A stretch of 64,000 bases of DNA from Bin87 sp965220055 (GCA_965220055.1 CBDCPE010000004.1:124001-188000), one strand, 5' to 3'. Positions 7,944 to 17,543 are shown, counted from the stretch's first letter. The notes: generated by a model not told the origin, from the sequence alone. Made by a program: numbers and translations.

Positions 7944-8396
7944 GTGAAGGCAATAAACACCATCAAAACGTTCTTCCTCCTCATGGTTCTTACCGGCCTT
8001 CTCCTGCTGATCGGCGCCGCCGTCGGGGGCGAGGCCGGCCTGATTATCGCTGTGATCTTGGTCCTGGCCATGAACTTTGGCGCCTACTGGTTCAGCGACA
8101 AGATCGCCCTCAGCATGGCCCACGCCCAGCCCATCACCGCTGACGATGACCCCGAGCTGTATCAACTCGTGGCCGAGCAGGCCCGCCTCGCCAACATGCC
8201 CATGCCCAAGGTGTATGAGATCGACGAGCCGTCTCCCAACGCCTTCGCCACCGGTCGCAACCCCCAGAACGCCACCGTCGCCGTCACCACAGGCATCCGC
8301 CGCATCCTCACCCGCGAGGAACTGGCCGGCGTCATGGCCCACGAAATGGCCCATGTCGGCAACCGCGACACCCTGATTATGACCGTCGTCGCCACC
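7944..8396 (+). pseudogene. htpX: HtpX-type membrane zinc protease, 3' half lost
   Basis: From a GTG at 7944 the frame encodes an N-terminal membrane hairpin (two hydrophobic segments within residues 8-50), then ELYQLVAEQARLANMPMPKV, AFATGRNPQNATVAVTTGI and the zinc motif HEMAHVGNRDTLIMTVVAT. Family members run to about 290 residues with a third zinc ligand and two more membrane helices. Here the similarity stops abruptly at VVAT (8396), and the remaining frame to 8576 is antisense to a different gene fragment. The enzyme would be a membrane quality-control protease if complete. As it stands it lacks the third metal ligand and should be inactive. Confidence 0.8.
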
Positions 8397-8584
8397 AAGG
8401 TGAACAGGGACACCGCGCCCACCGTGAACGGGGCGGTCATCATGGCGGTCAACGCCCACGCTTCCGGATGCACGCCGGCGACGACGAGGTCGAAGACCCG
8501 AGTCACGGCGACGAACGCAGCCAGAAGCGCAAGGAAGCCCAGGCCGCCCAGACCAATCCGTATTGTCCAACGATAACCGTTCAT
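8397..8584 (-). pseudogene. N-terminal fragment of a membrane protein, joined to htpX
   Basis: An ATG at 8584, preceded by GGGGGAA, opens a frame with MNGYRWTIRIGLGGLGFLAL and a second hydrophobic stretch TAPFTVGAVSLFTLV, looking like a genuine two-helix membrane start. From about 8396 onward the frame is simply the antisense of htpX, so its true 3' part is missing. Two unrelated gene fragments meet tail to tail here, by inversion or deletion, or by a misassembly. Confidence 0.5.
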
Positions 8585-8980
8585 AGTTCCCCCAGTTCGT
8601 AGAGTAAGTGTAGGACTTTCGCGCGGGAAGGCAGTTTAGCAGTCGTGTACCACCGGGTACGACACGGCAACGGGTGCGGTTCTCGGCGGTTACGGCATTC
8701 CGCCAAGGCAGGGACAATCCCTGGGCAAACGGCCGGTTCGGTGGAGACGGCCAAGCAACCTGGAAACCACACGGATACCCCGCAGGCATCGAGTATTTCC
8801 GCGAGCGCGACAGCTCAAACCCCGACCACAGCACATGGTGGCCGCTTGCGGACTACGAAATATCGGCAACACGCCCGTTTGACAGCCAATTGGCGTGGTG
8901 ATAGCGTCGCCTCATCGACAACCGGAATTTCCGCAGAAAACGAACTCGGACCAGGGCCAGTGCAGGCTAGGAGCGTGATT
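8585..8980. other. Intergenic region, nothing recognised
   Basis: About 400 bp between the truncated membrane gene and the amidohydrolase. No coding pattern, repeat or hairpin was recognised. It should contain the divergent promoters. AGGAG at 8969-8973 is the ribosome binding site of the amidohydrolase. Confidence 0.5.
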
Positions 8981-10174
8981 ATGGAGCGGCTACGGTTTAT
9001 CGACGGTGATGCCCACGTTCTGGAACCGGAGAGGATTTGGCAAGATTATCTGGAAAAGAAGTACCAGCACCTGATCAGCGGGCACGTCCGCTGGGTGAGG
9101 GCAGCTTCCGGCGAGGGTTCCAATGGAGATGCCTCCGACAACAACGCCCTCGCCTTTGAGCTTGAGGTGGAGGTGATGGGCCAAAGGCCGTTGGGCGAGC
9201 GGGACCCCACTGCCGCCACCAGGAACTTCCAGGACCGTGACCTGGACGAGCTGGATTTCGCCTACGGCAAGTGGGCCGACCAGGACTTTCCCGCCAGCGC
9301 CTACCGCGAAGTGATGGACACCCATGGTGTGGACCACATGATCCTCTACCCCACGGCTGGCTTCTGGACCACCGGCGTCGCCGAGATGGATGGAGAGACC
9401 GCCATGGCCATCCGCCGGGCCTACAACCGCTGGCTGGGAGATTTCTGCCAGGAAATCGGAAAGGGGGCATGCGGTGCGGCGTCCATAGACCTGCGCGACC
9501 CGGCCGCGGCGGCCGCGGAAGTGCGCAGGTGCGTCAAGGAGTACGATTTCAAGGCGGTGCACCTGAATCCGGCGCCAGTACCCAACTTGCGGCTTTTTGA
9601 TGAGGATTGCGATGTCCTATGGGATACCTGTGCCGAGTTGGGCGTGCCGGTGGGGCTGCACCCGAGCGCCAACCACCCGTTTGACCAAGGGCTGCTGGAC
9701 TATCTGCCTGGGTTGAGAAACTGTCGCGCCACCGTGTCCTTCGTGATGGGCAGCATGCTAGCCTGTACCGGTTTCGTCATGGGCGGCGTCTTGGAGCGGC
9801 ACCCGCAACTGAAGCTCGTGTTCCTGGAATCGGGCTGTGGCTGGGCGGCTTTCTGGCTGGACCGTCTCGAAGCCGGCATCCAGGGCGGTACGCGCCGGCT
9901 CAGGATACAGGGTTTGAACCACAATCCCGTCGAGTACTTCCAGCGTCAGTGTTTTGTAGCAGCCGACCAGGATGATCCTGGCGTCGAGCCACTGATCCGA
10001 GCCATCGGAAATCACGTCATTGTCGGGGCCACCGACTTCGGCCATCCCGAGGGGAGAAAGTACTTCAAAGCGAAGCAGGACCTGATGGAACTCACCGGCG
10101 TGTCCGACGAGAGCAAGCACAAAATCATGTGGGACAACGCGCTGCGAGCTTACCCCATAACCCCCGGCGACTAG
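8981..10174 (+). CDS. Amidohydrolase family protein (amidohydrolase 2)
   Basis: A 397-residue TIM-barrel metal-dependent hydrolase. The start MERLRFIDGDAHVLEP has the strand-1 D-x-H site. VPVGLHPSANHPF gives a later metal His, VFLESGCGWAAFWLDRLE a conserved strand, and VGATDFGHPEG the final catalytic Asp. Members hydrolyse or decarboxylate aromatic and cyclic acids (the ACMS decarboxylase/resorcylate group). The substrate is not determinable. The frame is open further upstream, but ATG 8981 has AGGAG 7 bp before it and begins at the conserved domain, so I chose it. It stands alone. Confidence 0.85.
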   Translation: MERLRFIDGDAHVLEPERIWQDYLEKKYQHLISGHVRWVRAASGEGSNGDASDNNALAFELEVEVMGQRPLGERDPTAATRNFQDRDLDELDFAYGKWADQDFPASAYREVMDTHGVDHMILYPTAGFWTTGVAEMDGETAMAIRRAYNRWLGDFCQEIGKGACGAASIDLRDPAAAAAEVRRCVKEYDFKAVHLNPAPVPNLRLFDEDCDVLWDTCAELGVPVGLHPSANHPFDQGLLDYLPGLRNCRATVSFVMGSMLACTGFVMGGVLERHPQLKLVFLESGCGWAAFWLDRLEAGIQGGTRRLRIQGLNHNPVEYFQRQCFVAADQDDPGVEPLIRAIGNHVIVGATDFGHPEGRKYFKAKQDLMELTGVSDESKHKIMWDNALRAYPITPGD

Positions 10175-10297
10175 AAATTCAGCCGGAAACCCTTTCGCCG
10201 GTTTCCAGACACACCGCCGAGTAGTAGCTGGCCTTCTAACCCCACCGCGGGTTGGTGGAGTTCGCCAGGGCTGGTTCGCCTCTAGGCACCCACTTGT

Positions 10298-10486
10298 CGC
10301 GTAGATCAATCTGCGGATTGGGTCAGGGTCCCATTGGCCGCCAACGCGGGAGTCTGGACCGACCCCTATTATGATGCCGGCGGCAGCGAAATCTGGATGA
10401 TCACCCGCTCGGTTCCGGTCCGAGATGCCGACGGTGTCTTCGCCATAGTCACCACCGACCTGCCGGTGGAAGCCCCCGCCCGCTGA
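10298..10486 (+). pseudogene. Remnant of a Cache-type sensor domain
   Basis: A short plus-strand frame reads VWTDPYYDAGGSEIWMITRS followed by VPVRDADGVFAIVTTDLPVE, then stops. The pattern W-x-x-P-Y-x-D-x-G-G with a following VPV-x-D-x-x-G-x-x-x-G/A-V-x-x-x-D is that of extracellular Cache (PDC) ligand-binding domains of sensor kinases and cyclases. No start codon, membrane helix or output domain is attached, so only a fragment of a lost signalling gene remains. Confidence 0.5.
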
Positions 10487-10779
10487 CGCCTTGGCGGCTT
10501 CAAGGTACTGAGTTCAGCGTGCTTCGCTGCGCCAGTTCCGTTACACCTTCCGGGTTCTTTTCGACGACACACGCCGAATGTAGGCCCGAGGCCGAGAACA
10601 GCCTAGCCATGGCGACGACAGCGACGCGGCCGACAAGGTATGGTGCACCACCAAGCGGGTCACGGATGCTGGAGTGCCGTCCCGCACCACCGAAGCACTC
10701 TTGGCGCCGGCCAGCAGTATTACGACACCTGCGAGGAGGAGAACCCCGCCGCCTATTACGGATGCGTGAACGGTTACCT
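10487..10779. other. Non-coding stretch between pseudogene remnants
   Basis: About 290 bp. A frame around 10700-10790 reads QQYYDTCEEENPAAYYGCVN and looks protein-like, but it has no start, no family I recognise, and runs into transposase remnant sequence. Probably another decayed gene piece. Confidence 0.3.
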
Positions 10780-10945
10780 AAATTGGACTTTACACATTTT
10801 AAGCGGCGTAAGCGAGAAAGGTTGCAACTCAATGGCACAGGGTAGCCGGAAGTTCCCGGACAACAGCGTTGGCGGCGGATAGTGAAAAACCCTCCGACGC
10901 CAGCCACGGGTGGCGGTGTCCCAACGTGATGGCATCCGTTGCTTC
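10780..10945 (-). pseudogene. 3' remnant of an IS701-like transposase
   Basis: On the minus strand this reads EATDAITLGHRHPWLASEGF, followed by SLSAANAVVRELPATLCH. It is clearly homologous to the C-terminal end of the IS701-like copy at 26.1-26.2 kb (VDAIALVRRQLWLASESFSL). Beyond the stop, the DNA CTCGCTTACGCCGCTTAAA matches the 3' end of that copy almost base for base. Only the last 5-10 percent of the element survives. Confidence 0.7.
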
Positions 10946-11131
10946 CCTTAAATTTTGCGTAAAGTCGAGGCCCATACAGTCATAGCAGGAGATTCGTTGG
11001 CCCAGGTGTCGGTGAGAGAAATATGAACTCCCTGGATGTGCAACAAAGTGAGGCGACCCTTCACCACCCCAACTGAAACGCTCTCGCCATTCCCAGGGCA
11101 ATCGCATTTCATTGGGATAGGACTTTGAGCA

Positions 11132-11169
11132 GGTAATCGAAGTCCCATCCGGTAATCGAAGTCCCATCC
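11132..11169. repeat. 19-bp tandem duplication
   Basis: The unit GGTAATCGAAGTCCCATCC occurs twice in direct, perfect succession (11132-11150 and 11151-11169) in non-coding sequence beside the IS701-like element. The surrounding 10946-11220 holds no gene I can support; a minus-strand frame through it has no recognisable domain. Confidence 0.9.
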
Positions 11170-11220
11170 GGCCTTTTTGCGTTTCGCTTTGATGCCGACT
11201 TTAGCACTGTGTTCCTGCTT

Positions 11221-12674
11221 CTCGACTTTGTACAAAAGCTAGCAGAATTATAAGAACAGGGTAAGCTCGACCAAATCACTACAAGAGGTCGAGCATGCCT
11301 ACCCTGCCCGCAGTCATAGTAACCCTGCTGCTGCCCTTTGAGCACCTGTTTGACCCCAGGACCTGGCGCAAGGCTCAACTCCTGGCGGTAGGAGCGATCC
11401 TGTCTCCCGGCAAGCGCACCGTGTCCTCCGCCCTCAACATCCTGGGGATTGGGCAGCACGGCGACTTCGCCATCTATCACCACGTGCTCAACCGCGCCCA
11501 GTGGTCGCCACTGCGACTGAGCCGGGTGCTGTTGCTGCTGGTGGCCGGGCGCCTTGGTTCGTCCACCGAGCCGTTGGTGTTCGGCATTGACGAGACGGTG
11601 GACCGACGCTGGGGCCGGAAGATTGCGGCCAAGGGGCGGTACCGGGATCCCGTACGCTCCACCGACGACCAGGTGGTGATGACTCCCGGACTGCAATGGG
11701 TGAGCCTGATGTTGCTGACGCGTATCGGATGGGCGGGTCGACACTGGGCGCTGCCGTTTTTGACCGCGCTGGTGGTGTCGGCCCGCTATGACCGACGCAA
11801 AGGCCGCCGGCACAAGACGGTCACCGACTACGCCCAGCAGATGCTGGTCTGCCGGCGCCGGTGGCTGCCGGACCGGGACCTGGTGGTGGTGGCCGATGGC
11901 GGCTACGCCAAGCGGGAGTTCCTGCGGCATTGCCAGGGCATGTCGAAGCCCGTTGTCGTCGTCACCAAACTGCGCAAGGATGCGTCCCTGCACCAGCCCG
12001 CGCCAGCGCGGCGGCCCGGCCAGATCGGGCGGCCCCGGGTGGTCGGAGCGCGACTGCCCAATCCCACTGCGGTACTGGACGATCCCGCTACCCAATGGAC
12101 CCCCTACCGCGCCACCGGTTCCGACGGCAGTACCACCATGGTCGAGCTCGCTTCGGGCGTGGCGCTGTGGTACCACGGCGGGCCGCCGCGCCTTCCCATA
12201 CGTTGGGTCGTCGTCAGATACCTGGCAGAGCGCCGCGGGCCCTATGCCTTGCTATGCACCGACGTCGCGGCGGAACCGCTGCGGATATTGCAGTGGTATC
12301 TGCTGCGGTGGCAGGTCGAGGTGACCTTTGAGGAGCTGCGGGCTCACCTGGGCATGGAAACCCAGCGCCAGTGGTCGGAACGAGCCATCGCGCGGACCAC
12401 CCCCGCGCTCTTTGGCTTGTTCAGCGTGGTGACGCTGGCGGCGGATATCCTGATCGGTCAGCAGGGTGGCATGGCTCCGCGCACCACGGCATGGTATGAC
12501 AAGACCAGCCCTTCCTTCGCCGACGCCATCGCCCTGGTCAGACGACACCTCTGGGTGCAGCAGGGTACTTTTATGCCGTCCGAGCGCGAGCACGAATCGA
12601 TAAAAGTCCCGCGCCTCTTGTACCGCAGGATGCTCGACACGCTAGCCTATGCCGCTTGATTGTACAAAGCCGAG
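11221..12674 (+). mobile_element. IS701-like insertion sequence, apparently complete
   Basis: Imperfect terminal inverted repeats bound the element: the left end CTCGACTTTGTACAA and the right end, read in reverse, CTCGGCTTTGTACAA. One intact transposase gene lies between. The right end interrupts an MmeI-like methyltransferase gene. I could not define a target duplication. Two further copies exist: a decayed one at 25.2-26.3 kb and a remnant at 10.8 kb. Confidence 0.75.
11295..12659 (+). CDS. IS701-like DDE transposase
   Basis: A 454-residue transposase. FGIDETVDRRWG supplies the first catalytic Asp, DLVVVADGGYAK the second, and YLLRWQVEVTFEELRAHLGM the Glu-containing helix. This is the DDE arrangement of IS4/IS701-like elements. 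Uninterrupted, with ATG inside the left part of the element. It mediates cut-and-paste transposition by binding the terminal repeats; its intact frame suggests it could still be active. Confidence 0.85.
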   Translation: MPTLPAVIVTLLLPFEHLFDPRTWRKAQLLAVGAILSPGKRTVSSALNILGIGQHGDFAIYHHVLNRAQWSPLRLSRVLLLLVAGRLGSSTEPLVFGIDETVDRRWGRKIAAKGRYRDPVRSTDDQVVMTPGLQWVSLMLLTRIGWAGRHWALPFLTALVVSARYDRRKGRRHKTVTDYAQQMLVCRRRWLPDRDLVVVADGGYAKREFLRHCQGMSKPVVVVTKLRKDASLHQPAPARRPGQIGRPRVVGARLPNPTAVLDDPATQWTPYRATGSDGSTTMVELASGVALWYHGGPPRLPIRWVVVRYLAERRGPYALLCTDVAAEPLRILQWYLLRWQVEVTFEELRAHLGMETQRQWSERAIARTTPALFGLFSVVTLAADILIGQQGGMAPRTTAWYDKTSPSFADAIALVRRHLWVQQGTFMPSEREHESIKVPRLLYRRMLDTLAYAA

Positions 12675-13344
12675 ACCGCGCCGGCTCCCGGTAGTGCTGT
12701 GCCACGATGCGTGCGAACAGGCCGGCGGGTAGCAGGCCGGCGTCCTCCGAGTACAGGCAGAACACGAGTTGGTTCAAATACCGCGCCAGCCGTTCCGGGT
12801 CCTCGTTCTGGCTTTCCATGTCCACCACGATGGACTGAAACAGCGCCGCCGTCTCCCGCGTCACCGCGTCCACCGACCGCAGGCGTTCCCGGAACTGGTG
12901 CGGCGCGAAGAACGCGTCCCGCACCAAGCCCAGCTGCTCCGGCTGCTCCAGCTCGCCGATGTCGACGTCGTACCGGGTCGTCTCCATCCCCGGGAAGTTG
13001 GTCTGGATCCGTATCGTCTGGAACGACGACACGATCAGCAGCGACGGCGTCTTCAGGTGCACCTGGTAGCGCAGCAGTTGGTCGAACGCCCCATCCAGTT
13101 GCGCGTCCTGCCCCTTGAACTCCCAGCCGAAACGCTCCTCGAAGTACGCGTCGGCGAACCCGCCCGGCAACCACTTCTCGAAGGTGAACGCCTCCGGGTC
13201 GCCGTAGGCCGCCGGCGTCGGGTGACCCACCAGCCCGCACAGGTCTATGAAGAAGGGTTGTGCCCCTTGGCGCTCGCCGAAGCCAGCATCCCGCCAGCGT
13301 GCGATGAATTCCTGCGCTGTGATTGTCGGCAACTGTGGGGTCAT
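12675..13344 (-). pseudogene. MmeI-like class I DNA methyltransferase, N-terminal part only
   Basis: Starting at ATG 13344 (GGAG 6 bp upstream), the frame reads ITAQEFIARWRDAGFGERQG, then PFFIDLCGLVGHPTPA, FGWEFKGQDAQLDGAF, TPSLLIVSSFQTIRIQTNFP and NQLVFCLYSEDAGLLPAGLF. These are hallmark blocks of the N-terminal and helical spacer domains of MmeI-like type IIG restriction-methyltransferases. The reading frame is cut at 12675 by the right end of the IS701-like element. Neither the methyltransferase nor the target-recognition domain is found on the other side, so about two thirds of the gene was deleted. Confidence 0.8.
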
Positions 13345-13446
13345 CCCGTCTCCGGGCGCCAACATATCACCGAGCACGGTCTGCCGTAAATGACACGTAA
13401 CAATCGTTAGAAAGAACTCTGGGTTCGTTCCTCGTTCCCGAGCACG

Positions 13447-14802
13447 CTAAGGCTTCCGTTCACAGTAATCACCCGCCGGGTGGTCAACGTAATAGTAGCC
13501 CACCTCTTCAGTCTCGCTGCTGTTATGGCACAGGTGATACCGTTCGGCGGTCTTCCCCAGCGGATACCCTGCCCTAATCTTGTCGGCCGTTACTGACTTG
13601 GGCAAGAAAATCGGCGTGGTGGCTCCTTCGTATCGTGGGAGGTCCATCTCGTCTGTCTGGCCGGTGTCGGGCTTTTGGTCCGGGTCGAAAGGTACCCAGT
13701 ACCCATAGAACACCTGCGGGTAGTAGTAATGGCACGATTGTAGGTGCGACGAATCCTCACTCAGTCCAGAGGCTTCGACGATGCCCAACCATTCAAGATT
13801 GAGAGTCTCGTCGTTATCTCGTCGGTAGTCGGCCAGAGCTTGTTCAGTCGGTATCACATTATCCGCGTGGGCGTATGGGTGAGCGCTCTGCTCTTGGAGT
13901 ATCCGGTAGGGCGGGTTGTCTGACTCGATCAGTTCATCGCCGCTCATGCCCAGCCACTGGAGAATTCGCACGTACTGGTTGGGTGTAAGGTAGACCAATT
14001 CGTTGTCGTCGTCATAGCTCCCCGTGCCTGCGAGGTAGCGGTACTGCTTCGTGATGCGCTCTTCGAGATCGTACCTGCACTCTCTTTCGAACCCTTGGTT
14101 TCGGAGGTTCGCGTTGCTTCGCTTGAGGGGTTCCGCCCAGTAGTCTCGGCAGTATATTCCCGGGTTTCTCGGCAATAGGGCTGGAATGTAGCTGGTGCTC
14201 GAGAAGTCATCGTCGTAGTACCCCAGGTGTCGGTTCCCGTGCAGCTGCGTGCGCCATAGGATTCGGTCCAGATCGTCCATTGATTCGGGGTTGAGCTTGG
14301 AGAACTCGCCGTACACGACTGGTTGGAGGTTATTCAGTGCCCAGAATCGGCATCGGCGGCGGTGCTCGTCGTCTTGGGGAATGCGTGCCCCCTCTCCCGA
14401 GGTAGAGCTACTCGTTCTCACCTCGGCATCGTCTTGGTTCGGCTCTGTACCACTGTTGGAATCGTCCTGCTGCCGCAGTGGGTTGATGACCCGGGGTGTT
14501 GCTCTGCCTGGGTTGTCCGCTCTGGATGAACTGGGCGAATCTTCTGCCGCAACGTCACAGAGGTCGTCAATACCGGCTTGGATTAGGATTCGCTGAAGCG
14601 CCGCCTTCTCGACGGCGTTTAGTCCCTCGGGATCGCGCAGTTGTTCGATCACCATGTCAGGCAGGCCGGCGTCCTCCGCAGCCTCTATGCATTCCGACGG
14701 CGCTGCGTTGAAGAAGTTGCATCCGATGCCTAATCCCACAACGAGGATTGCTATTGCGACTGGCATGGCTACTTTGGTCTGCATTGCCCCGAGCTTTCTC
14801 AT
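13447..14802 (-). CDS. Hypothetical membrane-anchored or lipoprotein, calcium-poor acidic ectodomain
   Basis: A 451-residue protein with one N-terminal hydrophobic segment ending IAILVVGLGIGC, compatible with a lipoprotein signal although the lipobox is weak. A low-complexity Ser/Asp/Asn-rich linker (about residues 90-145) leads to a Tyr/Asp/Cys-containing extracellular part with several HxxYYY-like stretches. I recognise no family. AAGGAG 6 bp upstream decides for ATG 14802 over the GTG at 14820. It is flanked by decayed genes and has no operon partner. Confidence 0.65.
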   Translation of the reverse strand: MRKLGAMQTKVAMPVAIAILVVGLGIGCNFFNAAPSECIEAAEDAGLPDMVIEQLRDPEGLNAVEKAALQRILIQAGIDDLCDVAAEDSPSSSRADNPGRATPRVINPLRQQDDSNSGTEPNQDDAEVRTSSSTSGEGARIPQDDEHRRRCRFWALNNLQPVVYGEFSKLNPESMDDLDRILWRTQLHGNRHLGYYDDDFSSTSYIPALLPRNPGIYCRDYWAEPLKRSNANLRNQGFERECRYDLEERITKQYRYLAGTGSYDDDNELVYLTPNQYVRILQWLGMSGDELIESDNPPYRILQEQSAHPYAHADNVIPTEQALADYRRDNDETLNLEWLGIVEASGLSEDSSHLQSCHYYYPQVFYGYWVPFDPDQKPDTGQTDEMDLPRYEGATTPIFLPKSVTADKIRAGYPLGKTAERYHLCHNSSETEEVGYYYVDHPAGDYCERKP

Positions 14803-15064
14803 CACCTGCTCCTTGTTCACGTCATCCGATGCATCGGGGTTAACGTAGACAAGTTTTAGGTCGCGCTGTCGCGGTCGTATGTGACCGCTGTACCGCCCTC
14901 GTGGATGTCGCCGGAACCCGGCAAATAAAGGCCATAGCGCGACGCTGCTGCTGATTCCCTGTTAGGGCCTGCCAAATCCTCAAAACCCCCGTCAATTGGG
15001 CTGAAACGCGCGGTTTGAGCCGTAGCTTGCGGCAGCCCGGATGTAGGCTCGCGCTGTGGGGGTT

Positions 15065-15757
15065 TCATGGCGCGGGCACACCAACCCATTCTGCCAGGTC
15101 TATGGCGTCTCTCGCGAACGACATGACTATGCCGGGGGTGTAGCCGTTCTCGCGCAAATACCCGTAGCGGACGGTGTTGGGTATTCCCATGGTGGCCGCG
15201 TAGTGGCTATTCAGTGCGTGGCCCGTGTCCGCAAGAGATTCCAGTAACGTCTTCACCGACTCGGTCTCTTGGGGAAAGTGTCCCGACTCCAGGCCGAATA
15301 CAGTGTTCAGATCGTCGTCGGTGTTGGTGTGCGGCCAACCGCGGATGGCGGCGAAACCGATGATGCTACAGCTCACGGCGCTGCACAGGTCCGCGGCTGC
15401 GGACAGGTTGTTGCCTCGCTTGAACTGGAGGCGTGCGCTATAGAAGTACTTGTCGCCGGCACTTCGCGCCGCTTCGAGAAAGGGCTTCTGCCAGGAGACG
15501 CTGATTGGGGCTGGCGCGTTGTCATTCAGGTACTTGAGGTAGGTGACGGTCGGGTCCCCATCAGGCACCGGATTATGGACGGCGTTGACTATGCTGTGGG
15601 CCAGTGCCGCCACGGGATGCGACGTCCAAGCGGTGATGCCTTCGTCCGACAGGGCTTCGATCAGCCGGTCGATTTGTTCGACAACGAGTCCGTTGGGAGC
15701 ACTCAGGTTTTCGCCGAAGGCGATCATGATAGGACGGGTCTCTATACGAATCTGCAT
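15065..15757 (-). CDS. HEPN/PaREP1-like helical protein
   Basis: A 230-residue protein. Its C-terminal half, SAGDKYFYSARLQFKRGNNL followed by SAAADLCSAVSCSIIGFAAI and a later helical stretch ending NGYTPGIVMSFARDAIDLAE, resembles PaREP1/HEPN-type four-helix bundles in which a small tandem-helix unit binds nucleotides or RNA. No R-x4-6-H nuclease motif is seen, so an RNase activity is not supported. N-terminal 80 residues unassigned. It lies upstream of the IS630 element and appears intact. Confidence 0.45.
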   Translation of the reverse strand: MQIRIETRPIMIAFGENLSAPNGLVVEQIDRLIEALSDEGITAWTSHPVAALAHSIVNAVHNPVPDGDPTVTYLKYLNDNAPAPISVSWQKPFLEAARSAGDKYFYSARLQFKRGNNLSAAADLCSAVSCSIIGFAAIRGWPHTNTDDDLNTVFGLESGHFPQETESVKTLLESLADTGHALNSHYAATMGIPNTVRYGYLRENGYTPGIVMSFARDAIDLAEWVGVPAP

Positions 15758-15972
15758 GGCGGTGTCGTCCTCTGGGTCAATCCGATCACCTGCTCCCAGT
15801 TCATCTGGGAAATCTCCCTACTCGGCGGTCTGAAGTGCTACACCAGCCGGAGGTGTTTGGCGTTGGTCCCGATGTTGCAAAGAGCGCACTGATGACATCC
15901 GGGTGCTGTTATGGTCGGATTGGACCTGGCTGGTGATGGACTACGATCCGGTTAGCATGGGTAGGAGTTTAT

Positions 15973-17144
15973 CTAGTGTGGTGTAACTGAAGTTAGTAGT
16001 AATAGTATCAGCGATGAGGTATCCTCCGGGTGAGCAGTCCCGAGGGAGGATAACCATGGCCATCGGACGACCAATGCCACCGCTGATTTTGGACGACATG
16101 GAGCGGGAAACTCTGGAGCGGTGGGTGCGACGACCGAAGACGGCGCAAGCCCTGGCGCGGCGGGCCAGAATGATACTGGCCGGCTCCGAAGGCCGGAGCA
16201 ACACCGCCGTGGGCGCCGATCTGGGGGTGTCCGACGCAACGGTGGGCAAATGGCGTGCGCGGTTCTTGGAGCGGAGTTTGGATGGCCTGTCGGACGAGCC
16301 CCGCAGCGGTCGGCCCCGAGCGGTTACCGATGATGATGTGGAACGGGTGATTACGCTGACGTTGGAGAGCACACCTAAAGACGCCACCCACTGGAGCACT
16401 CGGTCCATGGCCCAGCGGTCCGGCCTGAGCCACAACACCATCCGCCGCATCTGGCGTGCCTTCGGACTGCAACCCCACCGCACCGAGACGTTCCAGCTGT
16501 CGGCAGATCCCTGCTGCATCGAGAAGGTGCGGGACATCGTGGGGCTTTATCTGGACCCGCCGGATCGGGCGTTGGTGTTGTGCGTGGACGAGCAGTCCCA
16601 GGTTCAGGCCTTGGACCGGACCCGGCCGCTATTGCCGATGCGCCCCGGACAGGCGGAACGGCGCACCCATGATTACCTGCGCCACGGCACCACGTCGTTG
16701 TTCGCCGCGCTGGATGCCAAAACCGGCAAGGTGATCGGCCAATGCCACCGACGCCACCGGGCCGTGGAGTTCCGCAAGTTCCTCGATACCATTGAGGCCG
16801 AAGTGCCCCTTGACCGGGACGTCCATCTCATCGTGGACAACTACGCCACCCACCAGACGGCGCTGATCCGGAACTGGTTAGCCAAGCGGCCACGGTTCCA
16901 CCTGCACTTCACGCCGACCAGCGCATCCTGGCTGAACCTGGTGGAGCGGTGGTTCGGGATGCTGACCGAGCAGCAACTACGACGAGGGGTGCATCAGAGC
17001 AGCGGGGCACTGGAAGCCGCCATCTACCGCTATCTTGACCTTACCAACGAAAACCCCAAGCCCTTTATCTGGACCAAGACCGCCGACCAGATCCTGGCCA
17101 AGGTCGCCAGTTTTTGCAGGCGCACTTTAGATACATAACACTAG
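15973..17144 (+). mobile_element. IS630-family insertion sequence, apparently complete
   Basis: Terminal inverted repeats: left CTAGTGTGGTGTAACTGAAG, right (in reverse) CTAGTGTTATGTATCTAAAG, with the TA dinucleotide expected at IS630 boundaries inside CTAG at each end. One intact transposase fills the element. Confidence 0.8.
16056..17138 (+). CDS. IS630-family transposase
   Basis: A 360-residue transposase from ATG 16056 (GGGAGG upstream). An N-terminal helix-turn-helix pair (ARRARMILAGSEGRSNTAVG, LSDEPRSGRPRAVTDDDV) is followed by the DDE core: LVLCVDEQSQVQALDR, VHLIVDNYATHQTALIRNW and FTPTSASWLNLVERWFGML, giving D, D and E. Uninterrupted and probably functional. The second IS630-type element in the window (20.8-22.1 kb) is only distantly related and is decayed. 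Confidence 0.9.
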   Translation: MAIGRPMPPLILDDMERETLERWVRRPKTAQALARRARMILAGSEGRSNTAVGADLGVSDATVGKWRARFLERSLDGLSDEPRSGRPRAVTDDDVERVITLTLESTPKDATHWSTRSMAQRSGLSHNTIRRIWRAFGLQPHRTETFQLSADPCCIEKVRDIVGLYLDPPDRALVLCVDEQSQVQALDRTRPLLPMRPGQAERRTHDYLRHGTTSLFAALDAKTGKVIGQCHRRHRAVEFRKFLDTIEAEVPLDRDVHLIVDNYATHQTALIRNWLAKRPRFHLHFTPTSASWLNLVERWFGMLTEQQLRRGVHQSSGALEAAIYRYLDLTNENPKPFIWTKTADQILAKVASFCRRTLDT

Positions 17145-17543
17145 CAGCCTGTCTGAGGATTAGGATTTTGGGCTGACCGGAGGCTTCGGCGGAACCGGTT
17201 GCAGTCATGAACGTCGAGAACGCGCTGGCCAAACTGCGGTAGGCGTAGCGCCGCCGAGGCGGAGCAGTGGCCCCCATGTACGAACTGCTCGCACGCATAG
17301 AGTCCAGGCGATAAACCGTCATGTAGGGTCTTCATGGAGACTGTTGAAAAAGCCGGCTATGTTGTCAATCGATGCAGGATGTCCGGCTACAACGCCGGGA
17401 CAATCGGGTATCGACGAGGATGACGATGATCCAACCTCCGGACTGCACCCGCAGAGATTCCACGCTGTACCGGTTCGGTTCACCACCAAGCGGTTGCGGG
17501 GTTTCACCCAACACGACCACCTGCTGACCAGATCGACGAGCGA
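17145..17543. other. Non-coding or decayed sequence between IS630 and IS66
   Basis: About 400 bp. Short frames exist, but none with a recognisable family. The last bases (17526-17551) are in phase with the flavin-oxidoreductase-like remnant on the far side of the IS66 element, so at least this end was coding before the insertion. Confidence 0.4.

Noticed and set aside
8645..8980. N-terminal extension of the amidohydrolase frame
   Set aside because: No homology to the family, and the ATG at 8981 with AGGAG begins the conserved metal-site strand.
13345..13377. Upstream start for the MmeI-like gene
   Set aside because: The ATG at 13344 has GGAG at the right distance; the upstream extension has no conserved residues.
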